DNA from: DASRJW01 sp964567755
GTDB taxonomy: Bacteria; Krumholzibacteriota; Krumholzibacteriia; G020349025
DNA: 64,000 nt
NCBI GenBank assembly: GCA_964567755.1
Contig: CAZMNW010000041.1
Span: 1-64,000, forward strand
Reading direction: 5' to 3'
Shown: positions 1-8,621 of the stretch, one piece after another
Layout: each line of letters starts with the position of its first letter
How positions within the stretch are numbered: position 1 is the stretch's first letter
Position numbers and translations under genes: made by a program
Notes under the pieces: generated by a model
What the model saw: the letters and a program-made list of their open reading frames with translations, nothing else
What the model was told of the DNA's origin: nothing
Database searches by the model: none

Positions 1-1032
1 GACGCCTCCCGAGCGGAGGCGATCTTCTCCTCGCAGGACACCTCGGGCTCCGCGGAAAGGACCACCAACACCATGCCCACGAGCCCGCCCTCGCCCTGGG
101 AAGCCGTTTCCCCGCCCGAAAACCTCGCCTCGGCACAAAGGCCCACCGCCTTCGTCTGGCTCGATCGCAACGGCAGGAGGAGTGAGAGCGGCGTGCGGGA
201 GGGCGGGACGTTCGAGCTCCCGGCCGTCTCGCACCGCGGCGATCGGGTCGTGGTGACGAGAGCGGAGAATCTGGCCGAGAGATCGCTCTGGATCTTCGAC
301 CTCGAGCAGGGCGGCGGCTCGCGGATCACGCCCCGCGACCGATCTACCTACTCCGCGGTCTGGTCGCCGGACGATCGCGAGCTCGCGGCGACAGTGAGCA
401 AGGGGGTGGGATCTTTCGATTTCGCTCCGGCCCTCGTCTCCGTGGAGAGTGGGCGGATTCAGGAGCTCCTCGAACCAATCGAACGCTGGACGAGCCCATC
501 CGATGTGAGCGCGGATGGCCGCGTGGTGCTTTACGACGATCAGGTGACCGGAATGAAAATGAATCTCGGATACTTACGACTGGACGGCAAGTCCGAGCGA
601 ACGGACTACATCGCAACGTCCGCCAACGAGACCGGGGGGAAGCTGTCGCCGGACGGCCGCTTCATCGCCTACCTGAGCGACGTCTCTGGGACGACCGAGG
701 CCTACGTCGGCTCCTTCCCTGTACCTTCGAGCGCGCGCCGCCTGAGCACCGGTGGTGCGGCGTTGCAGATCCACTTCCGTTCCGACGGCAAAGAACTTTT
801 CATCCTCGCCGCCGACGGCGATCGCGCTTCGCTTTTCGCATGCGAACTCCGGCCTGGCGGTGAGCTCGAGATCGGGCGCCCGCAGAAGCTGTTCACGCTG
901 CCCGTCGAATGGTCGGGCTTCGCGCCGGCGCCGAAGGGGGACCGCTTCCTCCTGCTCGAGCGCGTCGGCAACCGCTCGCCCTCGCTAACCCTTGTCGACA
1001 ACTGGCAGACGCAGCTCGCGCCCGCGCAATGA
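1..1032 (+). CDS. C-terminal part of a TolB/WD40-like beta-propeller protein, probably a Ser/Thr kinase (5' truncated)
   Basis: The frame is open to the left edge of the window, so the gene begins outside it. The visible ~340 residues are repeated beta-propeller blades with WSPDD, LSPDGR and RSDGKE motifs of the PD40/TolB type, and end in a typical last strand (FLLLE ... VDNW). In this kind of genome such propellers form the C-terminal half of membrane-anchored PknB-type kinases, and the next gene has exactly that design, so a kinase domain upstream is likely but not visible. It converges with the downstream kinase gene with only 30 bp between the stops. It could also be a free-standing TolB-like periplasmic protein. 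Confidence 0.7.
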   Translation, partial: DASRAEAIFSSQDTSGSAERTTNTMPTSPPSPWEAVSPPENLASAQRPTAFVWLDRNGRRSESGVREGGTFELPAVSHRGDRVVVTRAENLAERSLWIFDLEQGGGSRITPRDRSTYSAVWSPDDRELAATVSKGVGSFDFAPALVSVESGRIQELLEPIERWTSPSDVSADGRVVLYDDQVTGMKMNLGYLRLDGKSERTDYIATSANETGGKLSPDGRFIAYLSDVSGTTEAYVGSFPVPSSARRLSTGGAALQIHFRSDGKELFILAADGDRASLFACELRPGGELEIGRPQKLFTLPVEWSGFAPAPKGDRFLLLERVGNRSPSLTLVDNWQTQLAPAQ

Positions 1033-1062
1033 TCGCATCCCGTTGATCGAGCTCTGCGCGTC

Positions 1063-3708
1063 TCATTCGAAATCGAGTAGCCAGATCTCCGAGTCGAGCA
1101 GCTCTTGCTGGACCATCAGCACCTCCCCGTCGCGGGCCAGATGCAGCGAGCCGCCGTTTTGCTCGGCGAGAATCGTCCGGGTCGTCTCCGCCACCGTATC
1201 GTAGATCACCACACCGTCCGGTCCCCGCAGCACGAGGTTGCGCGAATCCGGCAGCCAGCCGGCAATGGTGTCCATATTCCCCGAGGTGAGACCGAGTCGA
1301 CGCAGCGACCTCTCCTGCAGGTCGTAGATCGCGTAGCCTGCGGTCCGGCCGGAGGGGCTGGTCTCGAAGCCGGCGATCCAGCGTCCGTCCGGGGACCAGG
1401 CAGTGGGGCCGAACATGGCTTCCGGATAGTCTTCGGGCATCGGTAGGGCCTTGACGCTATTCCAGCCCACCGGTTCGCTGACGTTCACGTCTACGACCAC
1501 GAGACCGCGATAGTCGGCGTTCAGCGCCAGTTGCTTGCCGTCGGGTGAAAGAACACCACCGTTGAAATCGAAGAAGGCGGTGATCTGCCGCAGCTCCGAG
1601 CCGTCGGTCCGCATCCACCAGTAGTTCCACGCGCCGCTGCGCGTCGAGTAAAACGCCAGCGCCTGGCCGTCGGGCTTCCAGCTCGCGCCGCGGTCTTTGT
1701 GCTCGTCGTCGGTCAGCCGCCTCATCTCGGACCCGTCGCTCCGCAGCAGCACGAGGTCCTCATGTGCGCCGCGGGTCGAGCATGCGATCCACTCGGCGTC
1801 TGGCGACAAGGTACACTGAGTGCTGGACTGCAGCTTCAGCCGTCGCAGAGGAGTTGTTTCACCGCGTCGCAGGCGCACGAGCTCGTAGAACGAGACCTCG
1901 TTTGTGCGGTCGTAGGCCATTGCGACCATCCGCCGGCCGTCCGCCGAGAACGCAGCCCAGCCCATGCTCTGCGTGCCGGTCGTCACCGGCTGGGCATTGC
2001 CCCGTGGAACTCCGTCGGCGCCGACGGGCAGGCGCCACACGTTCATGCTGCCGCCGCGATCGCTGGAGAAGTAGAGCCACCGTCCGTCGGGCGACCAAAC
2101 CGGTGACCAGTCCGTGTAGAGATCCTGCGTGACGGCCACCGGATTGCCGCCATCCGCCGCGATGACCCAAATGTCGCGCAGCCCGCCGGTGTTGGCCCAG
2201 TAGGCGATGTGGCGGCCGTCGGGCGACCAGGCCGGCTGCACCGCATCGCCCGTGGTCGTCAACTGCTTCGTCTTCCCCGTCTCCACCACCGCGGTCCACA
2301 ACGTCGACAAAGTCAGGCGTGAGTACGGATCGTTCACCGCCTCGGTCCCGAAGGCCAACTGGCGACCGTCGGGCGACCAGCAGGGATCCATCCCGAAGTC
2401 GGTGACACGACGCACCGACTCACCCGTAGCTCCCATGGTGAAGAGCCCGCCACCATCGCGCTCCGACCGGAAGGCGATCTTCTCGCCGTCCGGCGAGAAC
2501 TTCTCCTGCGAGTCATCCTGCGGACAGCCGGCGGTGAGGTTGATCGCGCGGTCGCCGCCGACGCGCAGCAGGTAGACGTCGGCATTGCCGCCGGCCGAGC
2601 TGGAATAGATCACCTGGCGTCCATCCGGAGCGAGGTGTGGGTGCGTCTCCGGGCCGGGCAGCTCGGTCAGCCGCCGCATCGTCTGTGTTTGCGGAGCGGC
2701 GGCCTTCTCGCGCTTGCCGAGGAGACGCGGGCCGACGAGCTGGCCGAGGAGCGCGCCCGCGATCAGGGCCGCGGCCACAAGCGACCAGCCGCGCTTCTTT
2801 TTCGCACCGGCGGTTGGCGCCACTTCGACTTGCGCTTGAAAGGCGGATTCGTCGCTGCGCCCCGCCTTGAGATCCTCCAACGCGATGCGCGCCTCGGCGA
2901 TCGCCTGCAGACGGCGCGACACGTCGCGCTCGAGGCAACGTTTCATGAGTCGGCGGAGAGTGGGCGGGGTGTCGTGCGGAAGTTCATCCCAAGTCACATC
3001 GGCGCGTAGGATACCGGCGAGAGTATCGGAAACGGTCTCGCCGTCGAAAAGACGTTTGCCCGTGAGCATCTCGAACAGCACCACGCCATAGGCCCAAATG
3101 TCAGCGCGGTGGTCGGCGCGCTTGCCGCGCGCCTGTTCGGGCGACATGTAGGCCGCTGTTCCGAGGATGGCGCCGGCTTGCGTCATCCCGATGAGGGTGG
3201 GCGAGTGTTGCAGATCCGTTCCGGACACATGCTCATCAATGGATGTTCGAGCCAAGCCGAAATCGAGGATCTTGAGTTTCCCTTCCGACGAAACCTTGAT
3301 GTTGGCTGGCTTGAGGTCGCGATGGACGATGCCGACGGCATGCGCCGCAGCGAGGCCCTCCGCCAGTTGAACGCCCAAGTCGACGACTTCATCGACGGCA
3401 ACGGAACCCTTCTGCAGACGCTGGCTCAAATCTTCGCCATCGACCAATTCCATGACGAGGAAGCGGACGTTGTCAGCGCTTTCAAAGCCGTAGATGCTGG
3501 CGATGTTCGGGTGTTGCAATGCGGCGAGGGCTCGAGCTTCGCGCTCGAAGCGCGCCAATCGTTCCGGATCCCCGGACATATCGGCGGGCAGAACCTTGAT
3601 GGCGACATTTCGGCCAAGCTTGGTGTCGCGAGCACGGTAGACCTCGCCCATGCCACCTTTGCCGATCGATCCGGTGATCTCGTAGTGGGCGAGCCGTTTT
3701 CCAATCAA
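1063..3708 (-). CDS. Ser/Thr protein kinase with C-terminal TolB-like beta-propeller
   Basis: An Hanks-type kinase occupies the first ~280 residues, with the Gly loop GKGGMGEVY, the ATP Lys in VAIKVL, the catalytic HRDLKPAN and a DFGLA loop. It is followed by one membrane segment (about residues 310-330) and a large extracytoplasmic propeller with many SPDG(R/E) blade motifs. All catalytic residues are present, so it should be active, phosphorylating unknown cytoplasmic targets in response to something sensed by the propeller. I prefer a TTG start at 3708 because it has GGGAG six bases upstream and gives the usual beginning (IGKRLAHYEI); an ATG at 3759 in the same frame would add 17 residues unlike the family. 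It stands alone, convergent with the preceding propeller gene. Confidence 0.9.
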   Translation of the reverse strand: MIGKRLAHYEITGSIGKGGMGEVYRARDTKLGRNVAIKVLPADMSGDPERLARFEREARALAALQHPNIASIYGFESADNVRFLVMELVDGEDLSQRLQKGSVAVDEVVDLGVQLAEGLAAAHAVGIVHRDLKPANIKVSSEGKLKILDFGLARTSIDEHVSGTDLQHSPTLIGMTQAGAILGTAAYMSPEQARGKRADHRADIWAYGVVLFEMLTGKRLFDGETVSDTLAGILRADVTWDELPHDTPPTLRRLMKRCLERDVSRRLQAIAEARIALEDLKAGRSDESAFQAQVEVAPTAGAKKKRGWSLVAAALIAGALLGQLVGPRLLGKREKAAAPQTQTMRRLTELPGPETHPHLAPDGRQVIYSSSAGGNADVYLLRVGGDRAINLTAGCPQDDSQEKFSPDGEKIAFRSERDGGGLFTMGATGESVRRVTDFGMDPCWSPDGRQLAFGTEAVNDPYSRLTLSTLWTAVVETGKTKQLTTTGDAVQPAWSPDGRHIAYWANTGGLRDIWVIAADGGNPVAVTQDLYTDWSPVWSPDGRWLYFSSDRGGSMNVWRLPVGADGVPRGNAQPVTTGTQSMGWAAFSADGRRMVAMAYDRTNEVSFYELVRLRRGETTPLRRLKLQSSTQCTLSPDAEWIACSTRGAHEDLVLLRSDGSEMRRLTDDEHKDRGASWKPDGQALAFYSTRSGAWNYWWMRTDGSELRQITAFFDFNGGVLSPDGKQLALNADYRGLVVVDVNVSEPVGWNSVKALPMPEDYPEAMFGPTAWSPDGRWIAGFETSPSGRTAGYAIYDLQERSLRRLGLTSGNMDTIAGWLPDSRNLVLRGPDGVVIYDTVAETTRTILAEQNGGSLHLARDGEVLMVQQELLDSEIWLLDFE

Positions 3709-3854
3709 GGAAGTCTCCCGATGACGAAGGAAGAAACGAGCCTGCGGGGCCCCCGGCACTTTGTCAACGAGACGTCCTCACCCCAGTGCAGAACCACCTG
3801 ACCGCCAGGACTTGCGCACCGTTCACCCGATGCTGCAGACGCCGCGCGACGCTA

Positions 3855-5510
3855 TCATCTGTGCACGCCTGAGGCTTCCTGGCCGGTTCGCTCGACGTAC
3901 TCGATGTAGCTGCCGGGGTAGAGCAGCGGTGGTAGCGCTGGCCGCGGCGGCACTGCGGTTCCGTCACCAGGGTGAAGCTCGAGAACGCGATTGCTCAATC
4001 CCTTGAGAAACGTGCGATCGTGCGAAACAAAGAGCATCGTGCCCTCGAAGTTCGAGAGCGACGCAACCAACATCTCCTTGGTCTCCAGGTCGAGATGGTT
4101 GGTCGGCTCGTCGAGCACCAGGAAGTTCGGCGGGTCGAAGAGCATGCGTGCGAGCACCAGGCGTGATTTCTCGCCGCCCGAGAGCACGCGAATCGGTTTG
4201 TCCACGTCGCTGCCGGAGAACTGGAAGGCGCCGAGGAGATTGCGCAGCACGCCTTGGCCTTCCACCGGGAAATCGTGCTGCATTTGCTCGAAGACGGTGC
4301 GCGCGGGGTCGAGCAAATCGAGCGACTGCTGCGCGAAGTAGCCGAGCGTGACGTTGGCCCCGAGCCGCACACGGCCCCGGTCGGGTGTCAGTGCCCCGGC
4401 AACGATCTTGAGCAGCGTCGTCTTGCCGGCGCCGTTCCGTCCCATGACGCACCAGCGTTCGCCACGGTGGATCCGCATGTCGAAGCCGTCATAGATGGTG
4501 CGCTCACCATAGGCTTTGGCGATGCCCTCCAGCGTCACGGCGTTGTCGCCCGAGCGCTGCGGTGAGCGAAACCGGAACTCCACCACCTTGCGACGGCGGG
4601 GCAGTTCGACCATCTCGATCTTCTCCAGCTTTTTGACGCGACTCTGCACCTGCGCCGCCTTGGCGGCGTGGGCGGCGAACCGCTCGATGAAACGTGTCGC
4701 TTGCGCCAGCATCGCTTGCTGGCGTGCGTAAGCGGCCTCGCGATTGGCGGCCGCGATGGCGCGCTCGCGCAGGTAAAAGTCGTAGTTGCCGGTGTAGCTA
4801 ACGAACTCGCCGCCTTCGATCTCGATGATGCGCGACACGACACGGTTCATGAAGTCCTTGTCGTGGCAGGTCATGAGAACGGTGCCGGGGTAGTCGCGGA
4901 TGAAGCGCTCCAACCACAGGATCGATTCGATGTCGAGATGGTTCGTGGGCTCGTCCATGAGCAGGACATCGGGGCGGCCGAGCAGGACGCGCGCCAGGCC
5001 GACGCGCATCTTCCAGCCGCCCGAAAGCGCGCCGACGTCGCCATCCACCATCGGATCGTCGAAGCCCAGACCGTGCAGCACCTCGCGCGCGCGGGCTTCG
5101 ATCTCGTAGCCCCCGCCGTGCTGATATTCATCCTGAACCGTGCCGAAACGCTTCAGAAGCTTGTCCAGCTCGGCGGCGCGTTCGGGATCGGCCAAGGCGT
5201 GCTGCAGTGCCTCCAGCTCGTGGTGTAGCTCGCCGATGCGTCCGCTGCCGGCGATGGCCTCGTCGAGCACGCTGCGGCCGGACATCTCGCCGATGTCCTG
5301 CCGGAAGTAGCCGATGGTCACGCGCTTGGGAACCGTGATGGTGCCCTCGTCGGGCGCTTCCTCGCCGACGATCAGCCGGAACAACGTGGTCTTGCCGGCG
5401 CCGTTCGGTCCCACGAGCCCGGCCTTGTCGCCGGGATCGAGCTGGAATGTGGCCTCGACGAAGAGCACCTGTCGGCCGTACTGCTTGCTGACGGAGTCGA
5501 ACGTGATCAT
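3855..5510 (-). CDS. ABC-F family ATP-binding protein (two ABC domains, no membrane part)
   Basis: The ~551-residue protein has two ABC ATPase domains in tandem: Walker A GPNGAGKTT and GRNGAGKTT, signatures LSGGWKMR and LSGGEKSR, and Walker B motifs running into DEPTNHLD in both halves. They are joined by a charged ~80-residue linker around residues 240-320, the ABC-F hallmark. Family members (EttA, Uup, YbiT and similar) act on the ribosome to regulate or rescue translation rather than in transport. The start is the ATG at 5510, where the ABC fold begins (MITFDSV); the frame stays open further upstream without homology. No partner gene is apparent; which ABC-F subgroup it belongs to cannot be settled by eye. 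Confidence 0.92.
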   Translation of the reverse strand: MITFDSVSKQYGRQVLFVEATFQLDPGDKAGLVGPNGAGKTTLFRLIVGEEAPDEGTITVPKRVTIGYFRQDIGEMSGRSVLDEAIAGSGRIGELHHELEALQHALADPERAAELDKLLKRFGTVQDEYQHGGGYEIEARAREVLHGLGFDDPMVDGDVGALSGGWKMRVGLARVLLGRPDVLLMDEPTNHLDIESILWLERFIRDYPGTVLMTCHDKDFMNRVVSRIIEIEGGEFVSYTGNYDFYLRERAIAAANREAAYARQQAMLAQATRFIERFAAHAAKAAQVQSRVKKLEKIEMVELPRRRKVVEFRFRSPQRSGDNAVTLEGIAKAYGERTIYDGFDMRIHRGERWCVMGRNGAGKTTLLKIVAGALTPDRGRVRLGANVTLGYFAQQSLDLLDPARTVFEQMQHDFPVEGQGVLRNLLGAFQFSGSDVDKPIRVLSGGEKSRLVLARMLFDPPNFLVLDEPTNHLDLETKEMLVASLSNFEGTMLFVSHDRTFLKGLSNRVLELHPGDGTAVPPRPALPPLLYPGSYIEYVERTGQEASGVHR

Positions 5511-5626
5511 AGGTTCCGCACTATACGGGTTGCATGGCACGACGCGCGAATCCCCGCGAGGGATCCACCGACGCGCGGGGTGCTCGGAGGCCGTGGTTGA
5601 GTACATGCGAGTTGTTCCGGGGCCAG

Positions 5627-5730
5627 TTCCACTTCCAGAAAAACGGCGACCAGAGCTTAGAGGTATTTCCGGACGGTGAGCGCTTCTTGATAATCGAGCC
5701 GACACCGGAGTCGCGGACGATTCGCTTCGA
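5627..5730 (+). pseudogene. Remnant of a kinase beta-propeller C-terminus
   Basis: About 34 codons in one frame read like the last blade of a kinase-associated propeller (FPDGERFLIIEP, then PESRTI). Upstream and downstream residues in the frame have no such character. The 402-bp stretch between the ABC-F start and the DUF2911 gene holds nothing else recognisable. It is probably a degraded end of a lost kinase gene similar to the two at the left of the window. Confidence 0.45.
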
Positions 5731-5912
5731 CTTGGCCGCTTCCGGGCGAGTCAATGCTGCAGGTGCACGACGTCCCCGGTCGCTGGGTTCGCGTCGCCTC
5801 TGGCGCAACAGCTCGACATGTGGTCTCATCCCGGGATGCCGGGCGAAGTGCACCGGGTCTCTCATGACCTTCCCACCCGGACGTTTCCCCTACAGAAAGG
5901 AATCACAGCCAC

Positions 5913-6779
5913 ATGAGATCTCTGTCCTTGTTGTTGCCGGCCGTCGTCGCGGCCGTGACCGTACTGGCCGGCGCCTCCGGCGCCGCCGACCTCAAGCTGC
6001 CGCGCCCGAGTCAGAAGGCGCAGCTCATGCAGACCGTGGGCCTCACCGACGTGACCATCGTCTATAGCCGGCCGGGCGTGAAAGGCCGGGTCATCTGGGG
6101 CGAACTCGTCCCTTACGACAAAGTGTGGAGGACCGGCGCGAACGAGGCAACGAGCATCAGCTTCTCCGCGGACGTGAAGGTCAACGGGAAGCCCCTCGCC
6201 GCCGGGCTCTACAGTCTGCACACCATTCCCACGAAGAACGAGTGGACGGTGATCTTCAACACGAAGGCGGACCAGTGGGGAAGCTACTCCTACAACGACA
6301 GCGCCGACGCGCTCCGGATTCAGGTCAAGCCCCAGCCTCACGAGCTCGTGGAATGCATGCAGTTCAGCTTCCCGGACATCGCCGTGGACAAGGCCACGGT
6401 CGCTCTCGACTGGGAGAAACTCCGAATCCCCTTCGAGATCCAGGTGAACACGGTCGAGCAGGCTCTCGCCGGTGCCCGCTCCGCCATGAGCTCGCTGGCC
6501 GCAGACGACAATCAGACGGCGTACCGCTGCGCGAGCTTCGCCTTCCAAAACAACGTGGCCCTCGACGAAGCCCGGCAGTGGGTCGACAAGTCGATTTCCA
6601 TCAAGGAAACCTGGCTCAATCTGCGTCTCAAGGCCGACATGCTGGCAAAGGAAGGCAAGACGGCGGAAGCCATTCCGTTCGCGGAACGAGCGATCGCGAC
6701 GGGGAAGGCGAGCAACGCGCCCGCCGACGAGCTCGCGAAGATCGAGAAGCAGATTACGCAGTGGAAGGCGAAGAGTTGA
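5913..6779 (+). CDS. DUF2911 family secreted protein
   Basis: A 288-residue protein with a clear signal peptide (about residues 1-24, ending GASGAA before DLKLPRPS). The body has the DUF2911 pattern: PSQKA near the start, then VTIVYSRPGVKGR and IWGELVPYDKVWRTGANEAT, a beta-rich domain found widely in Bacteroidota and related phyla with no established function. Residues ~185-288 look helical and TPR-like (IKETWLNLRLKADML, AIPFAERAI). Export to the periplasm is expected. The stop lies inside the 3' end of the convergent symporter gene, a 26-bp tail-to-tail overlap. Confidence 0.85.
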   Translation: MRSLSLLLPAVVAAVTVLAGASGAADLKLPRPSQKAQLMQTVGLTDVTIVYSRPGVKGRVIWGELVPYDKVWRTGANEATSISFSADVKVNGKPLAAGLYSLHTIPTKNEWTVIFNTKADQWGSYSYNDSADALRIQVKPQPHELVECMQFSFPDIAVDKATVALDWEKLRIPFEIQVNTVEQALAGARSAMSSLAADDNQTAYRCASFAFQNNVALDEARQWVDKSISIKETWLNLRLKADMLAKEGKTAEAIPFAERAIATGKASNAPADELAKIEKQITQWKAKS

Positions 6780-8484
6780 CCTTCCGGGAATCCGCGCCGC
6801 CTTGGCTATCCCCCGGAAGCGAGATCAGGAGGGCGCTGGCGATGGTCCCGAGGCAGCCAACCACGTTGTACCACAGAAACGAGATGTCGGTGGCCGTGAA
6901 ACAGAAGACGACGGCGGCTTCGCCCGCCAGCGCCCCCAGGAAGACCGCCGTTCCGCCCACGCGCTTGACGTAGAACGCCAACAGGAAGATCCCGAGGATC
7001 GTCCCATAGAAGAGCGATCCAAGCACGTTGACGGCCTCCACCAACGACCCAAGCCGATTGGCGTACTCCGCGAACAGGATGGCCAAGCCGCCCCAGAGCA
7101 CGGTGGCGATCTTCGACACCACGACGAGGTGCCGGTCCGATCGTTCGCGTTTCATGAATCGCTTGTAGAAGTCGACGATGGTGGTCGAGGCGAGAGCGTT
7201 GAGCTCGGAAGCCGTGGACGACATCGACGCTGCGAAGACCATCGCCAGCACGAGGCCGACGACGCCGACCGGGAGGTAGGCGAGCACGAACGAGAGAAAG
7301 ATGTAGTTCACGTCGTTGCCGTCCGAGTCCGGGTCGACCTGCCTCACGATGTCTTGCGCCCGCGCACGCACCCCGAGAGCCTCCGACTGGATGGCGGCGA
7401 TCGACGTCGCGGTCGCCCCTTCGGCAGCCCGGTCGCCGGCCCGGCGCGCCTCGAGGTGAGCTTCGATCTCCGCCCGCTTCGTCTCCGTGAGCACGTCATA
7501 CTCCTGCTGCAAGGCGCGGAACTCGCCCGCGAGTGGGCTCGCCTCGACGCGCCTCGTCTCCACCGGATTGAAGTAAACCGGGGTCTCGTGAAATTGGTGG
7601 ACGACGAAGACCATGGCTCCGATGAACAGGATCACGAACTGCATCGGTACCTTCACCATGCCGTTGAACAGGAGACCGAGACGGCTCTGGGCCACGGATT
7701 GCCCGGAAAGATAGCGCCCCACCTGCGACTGATCGGTTCCGAAGTAAGAGAGTGCGAGGAAGAAACCACCGATGAGGCCGGACCAGAAGTTGTAGCGGTT
7801 GTTCCAGTCGAAGGTGAAGTCGATCGCATTCAATCTGCCCATGCGACCGGCCACGTGCACCGCCTCGGTGAAGGAAACGCTTTCAGGGAGAAGCGAGATC
7901 GCGATGGCGAGCGTCGCCAGCATGCCGCCGAGCATGATGACCATCTGCCAGAAGTTCGTGTGCGCCACGGCCTTCGCACCGCCGGATGCGGTGTAGACGA
8001 TCACCAACGCGCCGATGACCACGTTGGTGACATAGAGGTTCCAGCCGAGGAGCACTGACAGGACTACAGCCGGGGCGTAGATGGTGAGCCCACAGGCGAG
8101 CCCGCGTTGGACGAGGAAGAGGATGGCGGCGAGGCTCCGCACCTTGACATCGAAACGGCGCTCGAGGAGCTCGTATGCGGTGTAGACCTTGAGCCGGTGA
8201 TAGAGCGGTACGGCGGTCACGGAAAGGACGATCATGGCGAGCGGTAGACCAAAGTAGAACTGCACGAAGCGCATGCCGTCCACGTAGGCCTGGCCAGGTG
8301 TCGACAGGAACGTGATCGCGCTCGCCTGCGTCGCCATGATCGAAAAGGCGACCGTGTACCAGCGCATGCTGCGATCACCGAGGATGTAGCCGTCGAGATC
8401 GCGGTTCCGGCGCCCCTTCCACACGCCGTACACGACGATGAAGACGAGAGAGGCGGCGAGCACCAGCCAGTCGTAACTCCTCAC
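6754..8484 (-). CDS. Sodium:solute symporter (SSS family)
   Basis: About 576 residues with the many hydrophobic helices of the SSS/SLC5 fold, including the N-terminal YDWLVLAASL helix, the FLSTPGQAYVDG loop and the SMSSTASELNALAS segment typical of the sodium-site helix. The substrate is unknown. I start it at GTG 8484 because its GTGA overlaps the stop of the upstream small gene; the long open extension to 8766 lies inside upstream genes. An unusual hydrophilic, charged, helix-prone insert sits at about residues 295-395 between two membrane segments. It is the last gene of a tightly overlapped operon with a PIG-L deacetylase, suggesting that it imports something released by that enzyme. Confidence 0.9.
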   Translation of the reverse strand: MRSYDWLVLAASLVFIVVYGVWKGRRNRDLDGYILGDRSMRWYTVAFSIMATQASAITFLSTPGQAYVDGMRFVQFYFGLPLAMIVLSVTAVPLYHRLKVYTAYELLERRFDVKVRSLAAILFLVQRGLACGLTIYAPAVVLSVLLGWNLYVTNVVIGALVIVYTASGGAKAVAHTNFWQMVIMLGGMLATLAIAISLLPESVSFTEAVHVAGRMGRLNAIDFTFDWNNRYNFWSGLIGGFFLALSYFGTDQSQVGRYLSGQSVAQSRLGLLFNGMVKVPMQFVILFIGAMVFVVHQFHETPVYFNPVETRRVEASPLAGEFRALQQEYDVLTETKRAEIEAHLEARRAGDRAAEGATATSIAAIQSEALGVRARAQDIVRQVDPDSDGNDVNYIFLSFVLAYLPVGVVGLVLAMVFAASMSSTASELNALASTTIVDFYKRFMKRERSDRHLVVVSKIATVLWGGLAILFAEYANRLGSLVEAVNVLGSLFYGTILGIFLLAFYVKRVGGTAVFLGALAGEAAVVFCFTATDISFLWYNVVGCLGTIASALLISLPGDSQGGADSRKVNSSPSTA

Positions 8485-8621
8485 GAGAATGCTTTCGTGA
8501 AAGCGTAGAAGAGGAGAATGAGAAGCGCCAAGTTGAGGACGACGGCCGCGTATAGGACGCGCCAGCTCCGGCCGATGGGAGGCGGATCCTCGCCGTTCGA
8601 TGCGTGTGCCGACTTCTTCAT
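8481..8621 (-). CDS. Small single-pass membrane protein of the PIG-L/SSS operon
   Basis: A 46-residue protein: a short polar, charged N-terminus, then one hydrophobic helix (VLYAAVVLNLALLILLFYAF), ending TKAFS. Its ATG overlaps the stop of the deacetylase gene (ATGA) and its own stop overlaps the symporter start (GTGA). That double overlap is strong evidence that it is translated. Many SSS-family transporters are accompanied by a small membrane subunit, so an accessory subunit of the symporter is the best guess. I do not recognise a named family. Confidence 0.7.
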   Translation of the reverse strand: MKKSAHASNGEDPPPIGRSWRVLYAAVVLNLALLILLFYAFTKAFS

